NCBI GenBank assembly: GCA_037447655.1
Contig: JBBHKE010000443.1
Span: 1-17,517, forward strand
Source: Zygnema cylindricum
Lineage: Eukaryota; Streptophyta; Zygnematophyceae; Zygnematales; Zygnemataceae
Length of the DNA stretch: 17,517 nucleotides
Direction of reading: 5' to 3'
Positions 6,261 to 14,935 of this stretch are shown one piece after another. The stretch's first letter is position 1; each line of letters opens with the position of its first letter. A program made the position numbers and the translations under genes. Below the pieces are notes generated by a model that did no database searches, had not been told where the DNA came from, and saw nothing but the letters and a program-made list of their open reading frames with translations.

Positions 6261-8918
6261 CTAATTATCACAAAATATTTTCTGCACACCACTCTTAAGG
6301 TGACCAAGCTCACCAAGCAAAGACTTGACCCACATCAATTCTTTTACAGCAGAGCAAGAGGCCATATACTCAGCCTCCATGGTGGACTGAGCAATAACCT
6401 TTTGCTGTTTGCTACTCCAACAGCAAGCCCCATCACCCACATATAATACATATCCAGAAGTGCATCTCCTCATCGGAGCATCACCATAACTGGCATCACT
6501 CCAAGTGGTGATGTCAGTATTCTCCCCACCCAAATGCAACCATAGATCCCTAGTTCCTATCAAGTATCTAAGAACTCTCTTAGCTGCCTCCCAATCCTTC
6601 TTAGTGGGAGCATTTAAACTTCTACTCAGCACTCCTACAGCTGCAGCTAAATCCGGCCGGGTACAATTCATAAAATAGATTAGACTTCCCACTACTTGCC
6701 TGTAAGGAATAGTCTGCATGAACTTCTGTTCATCAGGAGATAATACCTCGTCTAAGACTATGACTCCTTCTTCCTCACTCCCCTCACTTCCCTTCTTTAA
6801 CTCCATTGGAGTTGTACAACTATTAGCTTTATCCATTTGAAATTTTTCAAGCATGTTCCCTATTGCTTCCTTTTGAGTCAATCTTATAATTTTCCTTTTC
6901 CGGTCTCTCTCTACTTGAATTCCCAAAATATATCTTGCTTCTCCCATATCCTTCATTTCAAATCTCCCCTTAAGATCGGTTTTCAGTTTGTTAATTTTTT
7001 CCATTGATTTACTTAAAACAAGCAAATCATCAACATAAATTGCAATAAATATAAGACCTTCCTCATCTTCGAAAACATAGATTGAGTGATCTGAGCTGAT
7101 CCGAATATATCCCAGACCGGTAAGAAACTCATCAAGCTTCTTATTCCATTGTCGAGGTGCCTGTTTCAAACCATAAAGAGATTTAATCAGCCGGCATACC
7201 TTACTCTCCTCTCCTTCCTCCACAAAACCTTCGGGTTGTCGCATGAAGATCTCCTCTTCCAATTCTCCATGCAAAAAGGCTGTCTTGATGTCCATCTGAT
7301 GCACTTCCATGTCTTCCGCCGCTGCTAAACTGAGAAGTATGCGGACGGAGGGAAATCTGACCACCGGGGCAAAGGTTTCCTCGTAGTCAATTCCTTCCTT
7401 TTGTGTAAATCCCTTTGCCACTAATCTAGCCTTGTAGCGCTCGATTGTGTTATCTGGGTTCAGTTTTAGTTTGAAAACCCATTTACAACCGATTGGTTTT
7501 CGGTTAGGTGGACAGTCCACCAGCTCCCAAGTATCGGCTGCCATGATTGAAGCCATCTCCTCATTGATGGCTGTCTTCCATCGGTTTCTTTCTGGACAAG
7601 TCATCGCCTCTCCATAAGTTTGAGGTTCATCTTGATGAGATAGTTTAGTTACCTTGTTAATAACCTGTTTTTCTTGCAGTCTTTTGCTACTTCTCCTCCC
7701 CCCCTCAAAATCTGAGGCCGGAATAGATGGTTCTCGTGGATTCTTTCGAACAAACTCGACTTCTCCCCTATCCCTTGATTCCGAATCAATTTCCACCACG
7801 TCTTCCGCTTCGAGTAGAGTTGTCACTGGAGTTTCCACAGCCGAGTCCTTTTCGGTCTGATTTGTTCCTGCAAGAATGTCATCTTCTCTAAAACCTGGGT
7901 AGTTAGGAAGCTCAAAGTCATCGGAATTTTCTGACTCAAATCTGATTTTTACTGACTTCGTATATTTGAAGGGATCCACAGACTTTCCTTCATCCATAAC
8001 TACTAGATGCTTTACTAAGATTATATCTTCCCTTTTTAGATCATAAACTCTATATCCTTTAACATCTTCATCATATCCTAATAAGTATCCCGGTTTTCCT
8101 TTAGGATCTAGCTTCCAATTGGACCGATCAGTATCTAGACTGAACACTTGACTGCCGAAAACCTTTAAGTGAGATATGTCTGGTTTCCGGCCTGTCCATC
8201 TCTCATAAGGTGTTTGATCTTTTATAGCTGAAGTAAGAACTCTATTCTTGAGGTAATTAGCACAGTTCATAGCTTCTGCCCAAAACCTTTTTCCTATCTT
8301 TTTATCTGACAACATACTTCTAGCACTATCACTTAGTGTTCTATTTAACCTTTCAGCTACCCCATTCTGTTCCGGATTTTCTGGAACTGTCTTTTGGTGT
8401 TGAACCCCATCTTCCCTCAGAAAATCCTCAAACTGGTTAGAAGTATACTCTCCACCATTGTCACTCCTTACTCTCTTGATTGGAGTTTCATGGAGTTTTT
8501 CGCTCCATGCTTTATATTGTCTAAAGCAATCCTCAGCTTCGGACTTGTTTTTCAAAAAATATACCCGGGAATACCGAGACCAATCATCAGTTATAGTCAT
8601 CATAAATCTCTTCCCCCCCGGTGAGGGCACTTTAGCCGGTCCCCAAATATCTGTGTGTACTAGATCTAGAATTTTTTCTCCCTTATAGGTGGCTGATTTA
8701 GGAAAGGGTAATCTGTGTGCTTTACCTTGAGCACATCCACTACAATCACTTATATCATCACTCTCACTGAACTGAATCCCTTCCACCACTCCCATCTTTT
8801 TCATCTCTCTTAACTTATCTAGATTCACATGCCCAAGCCTCTTATGCCACATCATAATATCATGAACACCAGCGTAATAAAGTTTTTTCTTTTCATTACT
8901 TAAGATCAGCCTAAACAT
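6261..8918 (-). CDS. Integrase - reverse transcriptase - RNase H part of copia Pol
   Basis: This 885-residue frame makes and inserts the cDNA. Integrase has an HHCC zinc site (H25, H30, C59, C62) and the catalytic triad D90, D153, E189 with 35 residues between the last two; a GYDEDVKGYRVYDL-type C-terminal region follows. After an acidic linker, RT begins near WKTAINEE (about 450), with catalytic D543 (MDIKTAF) and YVDD at 628-631. RNase H has D808, E848 and D884, and stops at a TAG right after D884. The first Met is not a real start: the frame is open upstream to about 9014 and encodes the end of protease there. One base is missing at 9014-9015 relative to the second copy, so it is no longer in frame with Gag. 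Known Ty1/copia elements express this as one polyprotein cut by the protease. Confidence 0.93.
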   Translation of the reverse strand: MFRLILSNEKKKLYYAGVHDIMMWHKRLGHVNLDKLREMKKMGVVEGIQFSESDDISDCSGCAQGKAHRLPFPKSATYKGEKILDLVHTDIWGPAKVPSPGGKRFMMTITDDWSRYSRVYFLKNKSEAEDCFRQYKAWSEKLHETPIKRVRSDNGGEYTSNQFEDFLREDGVQHQKTVPENPEQNGVAERLNRTLSDSARSMLSDKKIGKRFWAEAMNCANYLKNRVLTSAIKDQTPYERWTGRKPDISHLKVFGSQVFSLDTDRSNWKLDPKGKPGYLLGYDEDVKGYRVYDLKREDIILVKHLVVMDEGKSVDPFKYTKSVKIRFESENSDDFELPNYPGFREDDILAGTNQTEKDSAVETPVTTLLEAEDVVEIDSESRDRGEVEFVRKNPREPSIPASDFEGGRRSSKRLQEKQVINKVTKLSHQDEPQTYGEAMTCPERNRWKTAINEEMASIMAADTWELVDCPPNRKPIGCKWVFKLKLNPDNTIERYKARLVAKGFTQKEGIDYEETFAPVVRFPSVRILLSLAAAEDMEVHQMDIKTAFLHGELEEEIFMRQPEGFVEEGEESKVCRLIKSLYGLKQAPRQWNKKLDEFLTGLGYIRISSDHSIYVFEDEEGLIFIAIYVDDLLVLSKSMEKINKLKTDLKGRFEMKDMGEARYILGIQVERDRKRKIIRLTQKEAIGNMLEKFQMDKANSCTTPMELKKGSEGSEEEGVIVLDEVLSPDEQKFMQTIPYRQVVGSLIYFMNCTRPDLAAAVGVLSRSLNAPTKKDWEAAKRVLRYLIGTRDLWLHLGGENTDITTWSDASYGDAPMRRCTSGYVLYVGDGACCWSSKQQKVIAQSTMEAEYMASCSAVKELMWVKSLLGELGHLKSGVQKIFCDN

Positions 8919-10399
8919 CCCATGGCTACCTTTCTCAGCAATGAAATAGACATCATCCTCAAAACTAGCAGTAAAGACTCCTTCCCTAGTGCTAGTAAAA
9001 AAACCCTTATCATCAATACTGATGTAGAGATAAGATTTTTGTTCAGCTCCGGAATAAACAATACATCGGAAAATGTTAATATAGATGTCTTTCCTTCTAC
9101 TAACACTTTCAGATCTACCGATCCTACAAGAGTAGTGGTGACTATCCTCCCATCCCCGTACTGTATCTCTACAGTGGGAATCTTTCTTATCTTAGTGAAC
9201 AGGTGCCTATCCTTACACATGTGGATGGAGGCACCTGAATCTATGATCCAGCCTGCTTCACCTTTTAATCCACCGTAAGCACATTTCTTCCTTCGTGGAA
9301 TTTTGACCTCGTTTTTCGCCTCCAACTCCTCATCCAAAAGGAGCTCATCGTCCTCGTCCTCAGATTCCGCCTCAAGTACCTGTGTGACAAGGGCCTTTTT
9401 TTTTCCTCTCGGGGTACCACCGGTCTGCCCCTCCTTTAGTAGAAGCTCGGTTAGCTTAGTGCACACTGCCATATAGTGCCCCGGTTTCTTACAAAAAAGA
9501 CATAAACCTTTGGGAGCCCTTGGTTCGAACTCGTCGGCCTGTTTTTTCAGCTTCCTACCCCCATAGTTTCCGACCGGTTTTCGGGAATCCCTGTTCCTCA
9601 AATCAATCACTGTTGCCAAGGCTTGGCCACTCTTTCCCCCCCTTCGGATCTCAATTGTATTTTCTTGAACGAGATTCATCCCTACCACTGAGTTCCATAT
9701 CCACCTTGAGTCAGGCAAGTCCTGCACACGGTAAACTATGTTTACGAACTCATCAGGTAACTTCATCAGTAAACAGTTAACCTTTTCTTTTTCACTAAAA
9801 CCTTTTTCCGCACTCTCTAGCTCCATGAAGAGTGTAGCAAGCTCATTGCAAAAATCCAACATATTTTCCCCTTTGATTAAATACTCCTTAACTTTCTGAT
9901 CAGCCAACTGTTGTTGCTGAATCGTACGACTTCGATACATCTCTATGAGAGCCATCAAAAGATCGGATGCCCTTTCTACCTGCAAATGAGGACACGCAAG
10001 TCCTTGAGTGAGATGGCGTAGGATGAAGTGCTTTGCGGCCATATTGTTGAAGTCCCAGGTTTCAGTATCATTCTCCTCAATCCTCGGAATAGGTGACAAG
10101 AATGTCGAACCAGTTGCTATTGGTGTGGTCGTCTCCTTCTCCTTTCCTTTGTCTACAACCTCTCCTTCTTTTGTTTCCTCCGTTGAAGGTGAATCCTCTT
10201 TCCTAGTGAATCTGGTTCCTCCAAACCCTGGAGGAATTCCAAGACTTGATGGACGCCCCAACCGTCCACTCACTATCCCCCAAAATCTTTTTTCGCATAG
10301 AGCTCCTATCATCATACTTTCCCAGTATATGAAGCCAGTTCCATTAAAGATTGGTACCCTAGAGGGTGGGCCCATAACCTGAAACTCTGAGACCTCCAT
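8906..10399 (-). CDS. Gag - aspartic protease part of the copia polyprotein
   Basis: Residues 1 to about 290 are Gag, which forms the particle. An N-terminal PIFNGTGFIYWES-type motif is typical of copia Gag, and a CCHC knuckle (C300, C303, H308, C313) binds RNA. An acidic stretch (about 340-360) precedes the protease, whose active site is D387-S388-G389 in WIIDSGAS; SDVLFIPELNKNLIS is the usual later protease motif. Genuine sequence ends at residue 461; the last 36 residues are out of frame because of the 1-base loss at 9014-9015. The start ATG at 10399 is inside the 5' LTR (20 bases before its end), follows a TGA in frame six bases upstream, and is conserved in the second copy. A second in-frame ATG (Met9) lies in the primer-binding site and could also initiate. 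Confidence 0.92.
   Translation of the reverse strand: MEVSEFQVMGPPSRVPIFNGTGFIYWESMMIGALCEKRFWGIVSGRLGRPSSLGIPPGFGGTRFTRKEDSPSTEETKEGEVVDKGKEKETTTPIATGSTFLSPIPRIEENDTETWDFNNMAAKHFILRHLTQGLACPHLQVERASDLLMALIEMYRSRTIQQQQLADQKVKEYLIKGENMLDFCNELATLFMELESAEKGFSEKEKVNCLLMKLPDEFVNIVYRVQDLPDSRWIWNSVVGMNLVQENTIEIRRGGKSGQALATVIDLRNRDSRKPVGNYGGRKLKKQADEFEPRAPKGLCLFCKKPGHYMAVCTKLTELLLKEGQTGGTPRGKKKALVTQVLEAESEDEDDELLLDEELEAKNEVKIPRRKKCAYGGLKGEAGWIIDSGASIHMCKDRHLFTKIRKIPTVEIQYGDGRIVTTTLVGSVDLKVLVEGKTSILTFSDVLFIPELNKNLISTSVLMIRVFLLALGKESLLLVLRMMSISLLRKVAMGCLG
10367..10379 (-). other. Primer-binding site, initiator tRNA-Met anticodon arm
   Basis: Minus strand GGTTATGGGCCCA follows the 5' LTR without a gap. 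Its complement TGGGCCCATAACC is the anticodon stem-loop of eukaryotic initiator tRNA-Met (bases 28-40, with the CAU anticodon), not the tRNA 3' end. Drosophila copia primes from a tRNA-Met half cut in this loop, and Ty5 uses the same region. The tRNA sequence comes from general knowledge and was not compared with the host. Confidence 0.85.
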
Positions 10400-10714
10400 A
10401 AGTCCTCAGAGTGGACAGCTTCCAAGAAGCCTCTAGGATAATCCTGACCCCTTTGTGTTTTAGCAAAATTAACTGCCGCCCTGGCAAACAAAAACCCTGA
10501 CTACCTTCACCCCTGTGAAGGCAAGACTCCCCTGAGTTGATAGCAAAAAGAATCTCTGAATTTGCTCCCCTGAGCAGTAAGTTATGGAGAGTCAAAGTTG
10601 ACCTTTTGTACAGAAGCTCTCTGGGAGAGAGGGTCCTATCTTCTAATTTTTTCTAAGTCCTATCTCTCTCACAGACTCTATCTACTGATGTACGGAACCA
10701 ATCAGATTTCAGTT

Positions 10715-10755
10715 CCGTACGTAAAAGTACAACTGCCGGTGTACTTTATGTACGG
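10715..10755 (-). repeat. GTAC hairpin in the 5' LTR
   Basis: Identical to the hairpin at 5317-5357. It lies about 335 bases before the LTR 3' end and so, depending on the transcription start, could be near the 5' end of the RNA or in the promoter. Confidence 0.75.
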
Positions 10756-11147
10756 ATATTGTACGACATGGCCTAAATGTCCACACGTGGAGTATCCGGA
10801 TTCGCTCCTTAAATCCTCGGAGATGCCGCACTCCAATGTCACATCGCCACGTGTCATCCGATGTGGCGCTGCCCACAAACCGCCGAATTCTCCTTCCGCG
10901 ATCTCGGCGCAATTTCCGGCCGTCCGATTAAACTCGTTTTTGATCGTAGCCGTAATAAATACATGCGCGGTATTTGTTTCGCGTCCGAAATCAATGCGCG
11001 GTATTGATTTCATATCCGTACCGCAATTCGTACTTTTACAATTCCATATCTATGTGCCCCGTAAATAGTTATAGTTAAATGAATTATCCTACGTGTACAT
11101 GTATAATTAATTATCATACTATATACTATGAATCAGTACTTCTAGAC

Positions 11148-11216
11148 TTAACGGCTAAGGCTACGGCTATCTCTCGCTGTCGGCCGGCAGGTACCAGGAC
11201 CAAATCCTGTTGCATA
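11148..11216 (+). other. tRNA-like segment in the 5' LTR, damaged
   Basis: Same as 5746-5820, but the B-box-like core reads GGACCAAATCC (11197-11207), and CCGCCGG on its 3' side is replaced by a shorter TTG. The outer GGCAGG/CCTGCC pair is lost, while the inner CAGG/CCTG pair remains. Confidence 0.45.
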
Positions 11217-11298
11217 TACCTTTTAGTAATTAATCCGTAGACTATTATAAATTTCCCGTAAACCTGAGGATAGCTTAGGTAGCCATGGCTCTAGCTTC

Positions 11299-11343
11299 CT
11301 CTCCAATTTCTCAGTGACTGCGACAAGTTTGAGAGTTGGAGAG
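11299..11343 (-). repeat. Stem with conserved loop in the 5' LTR
   Basis: CTCTCCAA (11299-11306) and TTGGAGAG (11336-11343) pair as in the 3' LTR. The loop has one substitution (aaattt to aagttt). Confidence 0.6.
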
Positions 11344-11421
11344 AGAAGTTAGAGGTAGACTGCCTCGGCTTCTTTGTTTCTATTTAGACCTAGAAAATAC
11401 TTAAAACCATTAATTTCTACA

Positions 11422-11426
11422 TGTAC
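11422..11426. repeat. Target-site duplication TGTAC, right copy
   Basis: An exact match to 4977-4981, next to the CA end of the right LTR. Confidence 0.93.
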
Positions 11427-12370
11427 AGTATAGTCCACATAGAAAACGTTTGCTATTGGATATGGAGCGAAGTCAGAGTCAATACACTGATATAGCGGTG
11501 TGTACGGATACCACGACCTTGAAAAATTTCAAATTATTGTCGATTTTGCCGATAGCTCAATACAAAACTCGATATAATAAACAATAATAATATTATATAT
11601 AAAATAACTCGACACACTGCCGATAATAGATCGCTTTTTGTACGGGTTTCCATACAATAAATCAAATCTCGCCTTCTTTTCAAAACTTTGTGAAAATTGT
11701 TTACTTTTAAAAGAAAGACTAAAAAATCTCGTTTAAGAGTGTAGGAAAATGCATGATAAAGGATAAAAACGTTCGAGGAACCATAGACAAAAATGGGAAT
11801 TAACTTTGTATAAATGTTACACTCAATGCCACCTAACGAAATAATGTTATTAACACAGGCTAAAAATTTTGTTAGAAAAAAACACAAAATAATAGTTATA
11901 CTCAAATTAGACCGATTCACTCGAATAGCGATAAGTTGTGGTTTCCACATTATTACAAGTGAAAAATAGTGTGGTCCTCTTTATAGTTTTAGAGTGCGAT
12001 AGTTACACGAATCTAAATCTAGTGTGTATGGCAATAAATGTAAGGTCGAAATTTCATCAAGAGGTATTTGTAATTTTACGGTCAACGCTAGTTATACGGT
12101 TAACATTATAATATTTTGAACGAAAGGCCATTGTGTAAACAACTTGTTGTATACGTGTCTTAATTTGAGCGGTAAAATCAGATACTACTGTAAGCAAAGA
12201 TCCTATACGAAAATCGTCAAAGATTTTACAAACCGACTCATTTTAGTGTAAAATCTTAAAATCTTCATTTGAGTACCATGTACTTGCCTAATAGATGTTG
12301 GTGGGCTTGCATCCACCTTCTCTGTAGGCACATAGCCTTTAGCACGTGTGGCGGTGATCTCCGCAAAACT
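11427..12370. other. AT-rich spacer between the two copia elements, no gene seen
   Basis: This host DNA continues the sequence left of 4977. The 138-codon minus-strand frame (11534-11950) is hydrophobic only because the DNA is AT-rich and shows no domain. A 10-base perfect inverted repeat AGATTTTACA/TGTAAAATCT lies at 12221-12256. The spacer separates two 5' LTRs that face outward from it. Confidence 0.6.
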
Positions 12371-12452
12371 TGTTGAAATTAATGGTTCTTTTAGTATTTT
12401 CTAGGTCTAAAATGAAATGCAGAAAAGAAGCCGAGGCAGTGTGCCTCTAACT

Positions 12453-12500
12453 CCTCTTTTCATCTCCCACACTTGTCGCAGACACTGAAGGTTGAAGAGG
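12453..12500 (+). repeat. Stem with conserved loop, degenerate copia LTR
   Basis: CCTCTT and AAGAGG pair, and CA/TG extends the stem past a 2-base bulge. The loop contains ACTTGTCGCAGACACTGA, matching the other LTRs although the stem bases differ. Confidence 0.5.
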
Positions 12501-13043
12501 GAGCTAGAGCCATGGCTGCTTGTGCTCTCTAGAGAGGGACAGATAGTTATTTTTAGTAGGTTTACTAAAAGGATACTTGACACACCCAGGATTTGATCGT
12601 GGTACCAGCCGTCCGTCATGTCATGCAGTAGCGGTTAGCTTTATCCTACAAGTCTAAGACCAATGGTAAAGCACATAGGTTTGACAAATATTTAAATAGT
12701 TAGACGAGAACTAATTCTTTTAACGGTAACTATATACGTCATGCATGGATACAGTTTTGTAAAATACAGAGTATAGTACGGTTCCGAAACGGATACCGCT
12801 CATTTTGTTCCGACAACGAAACAAATATCGCGCAAGTATTTATGACGGCTACGATTCAAACCCGGTTTTGATCGGACAGCCGGAAGGATGACGAGATCGC
12901 GGAATAGGATTTTGGCGGTTTGTGGTCACCGCCTCATCGATTGACATGTGGCACAATCATATTGGATTACGGCATCTCCAGGGATTACAGGAACGAATCC
13001 GAATATGACATGTGTCGACTTGTTGGCCATGTCGTACGATGGT

Positions 13044-13082
13044 CATACAGAAAGTACACCGGCAGCTGTACCTTTCTGTACG
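13044..13082 (+). repeat. GTAC hairpin, degenerate copia LTR
   Basis: CATACAGAAAGTACA pairs with TGTACCTTTCTGTACG around CCGGCAGC. Position and loop match the other LTRs. Confidence 0.65.
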
Positions 13083-13418
13083 ACACAGTATTATGATTAG
13101 TGCCATACTTCAATAGATAGAGTTTTAGAGAGAGATAGGACTTAGAAAAATTTGCTAGATTGAACCCTTTCTCCGAGAGAGCTTCAATACAAAAGGTCAA
13201 CTTTGACCCTCTATAACTTACTGCTCAGGGAAGGAAAATTCAGAGATTCTTTTTGCTGTCGACTTAGGGGAGTGTAGCCTTCACTGGGGCGAAAGTGGTC
13301 TCGTTTTTGTCAGCCAAGGTGGCAGTTATTCTTCCTGAAACACAAAGGGGTCAGGGTTATCCTAGAGGCTTCGTGTGAGCTGCCTACTCTGAAGATCTAT
13401 GGAGGTCTCAAAGTTACA

Positions 13419-13431
13419 GGTTATGGGTCCA
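13419..13431 (+). other. Primer-binding site of the degenerate copia
   Basis: GGTTATGGGTCCA differs by one base (C to T) from the site in the complete element. It is again directly next to the LTR and in frame with Gag, so the tRNA-Met anticodon-arm primer is a family trait. Confidence 0.8.
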
Positions 13432-13973
13432 CCCTCTAGGGTGCCCATCTTCAATGGAACTGGCTTCATATATTGGGAAAGTACGTTGACAGGAGCTCTA
13501 GGTGAGAAAAGGTTTTGGGGAATAGTGAGTGGACGAGTGAGGCGTCCATCCAGTCTTGGGATCCCTCCAAGATTTACAGGAAGCACATTCACCAGAGATG
13601 TAGATCCATCTCCAACGCAGGAGACAAAGGAAGGGGAAGTGGTGGACAATGGTAACGACAAAGAGACGATCACACCAATAGCAACCGGTTCGGCATTCAT
13701 GTCTCCTATTCTGAGGAAGAGGGGAATGATACCGATACCTCGGACTACAACAATATGGCGGCAAAACACTCCATCCTCCGCTATCTTACTCAAGGGCTTG
13801 CATCTCCTCATTTGCACGTAGAGAGAGCATTCGATCTTTGGGTGGCTCTCATAGAGATGAACCTAAATGGTAAGATTCAGTAACAGCAGTTGGCTGATCA
13901 GAAAATTGACACATATGTATACAAGGGGGGGAAGATGTTGGATTTTTGTAATGAGCTCGCAACACTTTTCATA

Positions 13974-14210
13974 GAGCTAGAGAGTGCTGGACAGGTTGAA
14001 AAAGATGAAGGTTAACTGCTTGCTCATGAAGTTACCAGATGAGTTCAAGAACATAGTTAACTGTGTGCACGACTTGCCAAACTCAAATGGAGCTAGAGAG
14101 TGCTAGACAGGTTCAAACTGAAAAGATAAAGGTTAACTGCTTTCTCAAAAATTTACCAGATGAGTTCGAGAATATAGTCAACCGTGTGCAGGACTTGCAC
14201 GACTCAAGAT
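13974..14210 (+). repeat. Tandem duplication of about 117 bp in the broken Gag
   Basis: Units 13974-14089 and 14090-14210 both begin gagctagagagtgct and run through a ttaccagatgagttc block to the actcaa...atgg end. The complete element has this segment once. The units differ at many places, so the duplication is not recent. Confidence 0.85.
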
Positions 14211-14524
14211 GGATATAGAATTCAGTGGAAGGGATGATTCTCGATCATGAGAATACAATTGAGATCTGAAAGGGATGAAAGAGTGGGCAAGCCTTGGTAG
14301 CCGGGACCGATTTGAGGAAAAACGATTTTAGGAAACCGGTCGAAAATTACGGAGGGGAGGGGTAGAAAAATCAGATCGACGTGTTCATACCAAATGCTCC
14401 CAAGGGTTTGTGCCACTTTTGTAAAAAACCAAGGCACCATATGGCGGAGTGCACTAAGTTAACCGAGCTGAGGTTAAAGGAGGCGTAGACCGGTGGACCC
14501 CCAAGAGGAAAGAAAAAGGCCCTT

Positions 14525-14935
14525 TTGACACAGGTACATGAGGTGGAATTCGAGGACGAGGACGATGAGCTTCTATTGGATGAGGAGTTGGAGGCGCAAA
14601 ACGAGGTCAAAATTCCACGAAAGCACAAATGTGCTTTCGGTGGATTGAAAGGTGAAGCACGCTGGATTGCAGATTCACGTGCCTCCATGCACATGTGTAA
14701 GAATAAACACTTGTTCACTAAGATAAGAAAGATGCCCACTGTAGAGATAGAGTACAAGGATGGGAGGATAGTCACTACTACTCTTATAGGATTGGTAGAT
14801 CTAAAACTGTTAGTAGAAGGAAAGACATCAATAGTTATATTCTCCGATGTATTGTTTATTCCGGAGTTGAACAAAAACCTCATCTCTACATCTGTGTTAG
14901 ATGAAAAGGGTTTTAATACTAGCACTAGGAAATGA
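14525..14935 (+). pseudogene. Broken protease of the degenerate copia
   Basis: An open stretch of 136 codons covers the acidic linker and protease. The active site reads DSR instead of DSG, which should abolish activity. It stays in frame through the SVLDEKGF position where the complete element has lost one base, which shows that the ancestral frame was continuous. It ends at a TGA where the complete element has GGA. Confidence 0.88.

Larger units (their letters stand above)
4982..11421 (-). mobile_element. Complete Ty1/copia LTR retrotransposon
   Basis: The element is 6,440 bp with LTRs of 1,046 and 1,042 bp that begin TG and end CA, an exact TGTAC duplication, a primer-binding site next to the 5' LTR and a polypurine tract next to the 3' LTR. 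The interior encodes, in order, Gag with a CCHC knuckle, aspartic protease, integrase, reverse transcriptase and RNase H. Integrase before RT defines the Ty1/copia order and excludes Ty3/gypsy. There is no frame between RNase H and the polypurine tract, so no envelope gene. The LTRs differ by about ten substitutions and one 4-base indel by eye (about 1%), so insertion is fairly recent. Three small lesions would block a full polyprotein, so this copy appears non-autonomous unless they are sequence errors. Confidence 0.95.
10380..11421 (-). repeat. 5' LTR of the complete copia
   Basis: The 1,042-bp LTR should contain the promoter and drive transcription leftward. It starts TGTAGAAATTAATGG at 11421 and ends TTTCA at 10380; the outer edge is followed by the TGTAC duplication. 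It differs from the 3' LTR by about ten substitutions and a 4-base deletion in the tRNA-like hairpin (around 11207-11212). Its last 20 bases encode the first Gag residues. Confidence 0.95.
12371..13418 (+). repeat. 5' LTR of the degenerate copia
   Basis: It begins TGTTGAAATTAATGG and ends AAGTTACA. At 1,048 bp it is nearly the same length as the other LTRs but clearly less similar to them than the coding regions are to each other. Conserved islands are the first 50 bases, GAAGCCGAGGCAG, GAGCTAGAGCCATGGCT (about 12500-12516), the antisense tRNA-like block (about 12575-12660), the GTAC hairpin (13044-13082), and most of the last 250 bases. Confidence 0.92.
13399..14520 (+). pseudogene. Broken Gag of the degenerate copia
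   Basis: The frame starts at the ATG inside the LTR end (13399), as in the complete element, and is in frame for about 105 codons with the same N-terminal motif. A 1-base loss near 13715 shifts it. Later breaks include a TAA in the glutamine run (about 13882) and a tandem duplication at 13974-14210. The CCHC knuckle is still intact at about 14411-14453 (C-x2-C-x4-H-x4-C). The region ends near the acidic linker before the protease. Confidence 0.88.

Noticed and set aside
8906-9020. Programmed -1 frameshift between protease and integrase
   Set aside because: The Pol frame is -1 to Gag and overlaps it, but the residues match the second copy only if one base is restored, and the second copy reads through in a single frame. 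I see no slippery heptamer. A simple 1-base loss explains it.
11534-11950. 138-codon hydrophobic minus-strand frame in the spacer
   Set aside because: Its membrane-like composition follows from AT-rich DNA. No domain, start context or conservation supports a gene.
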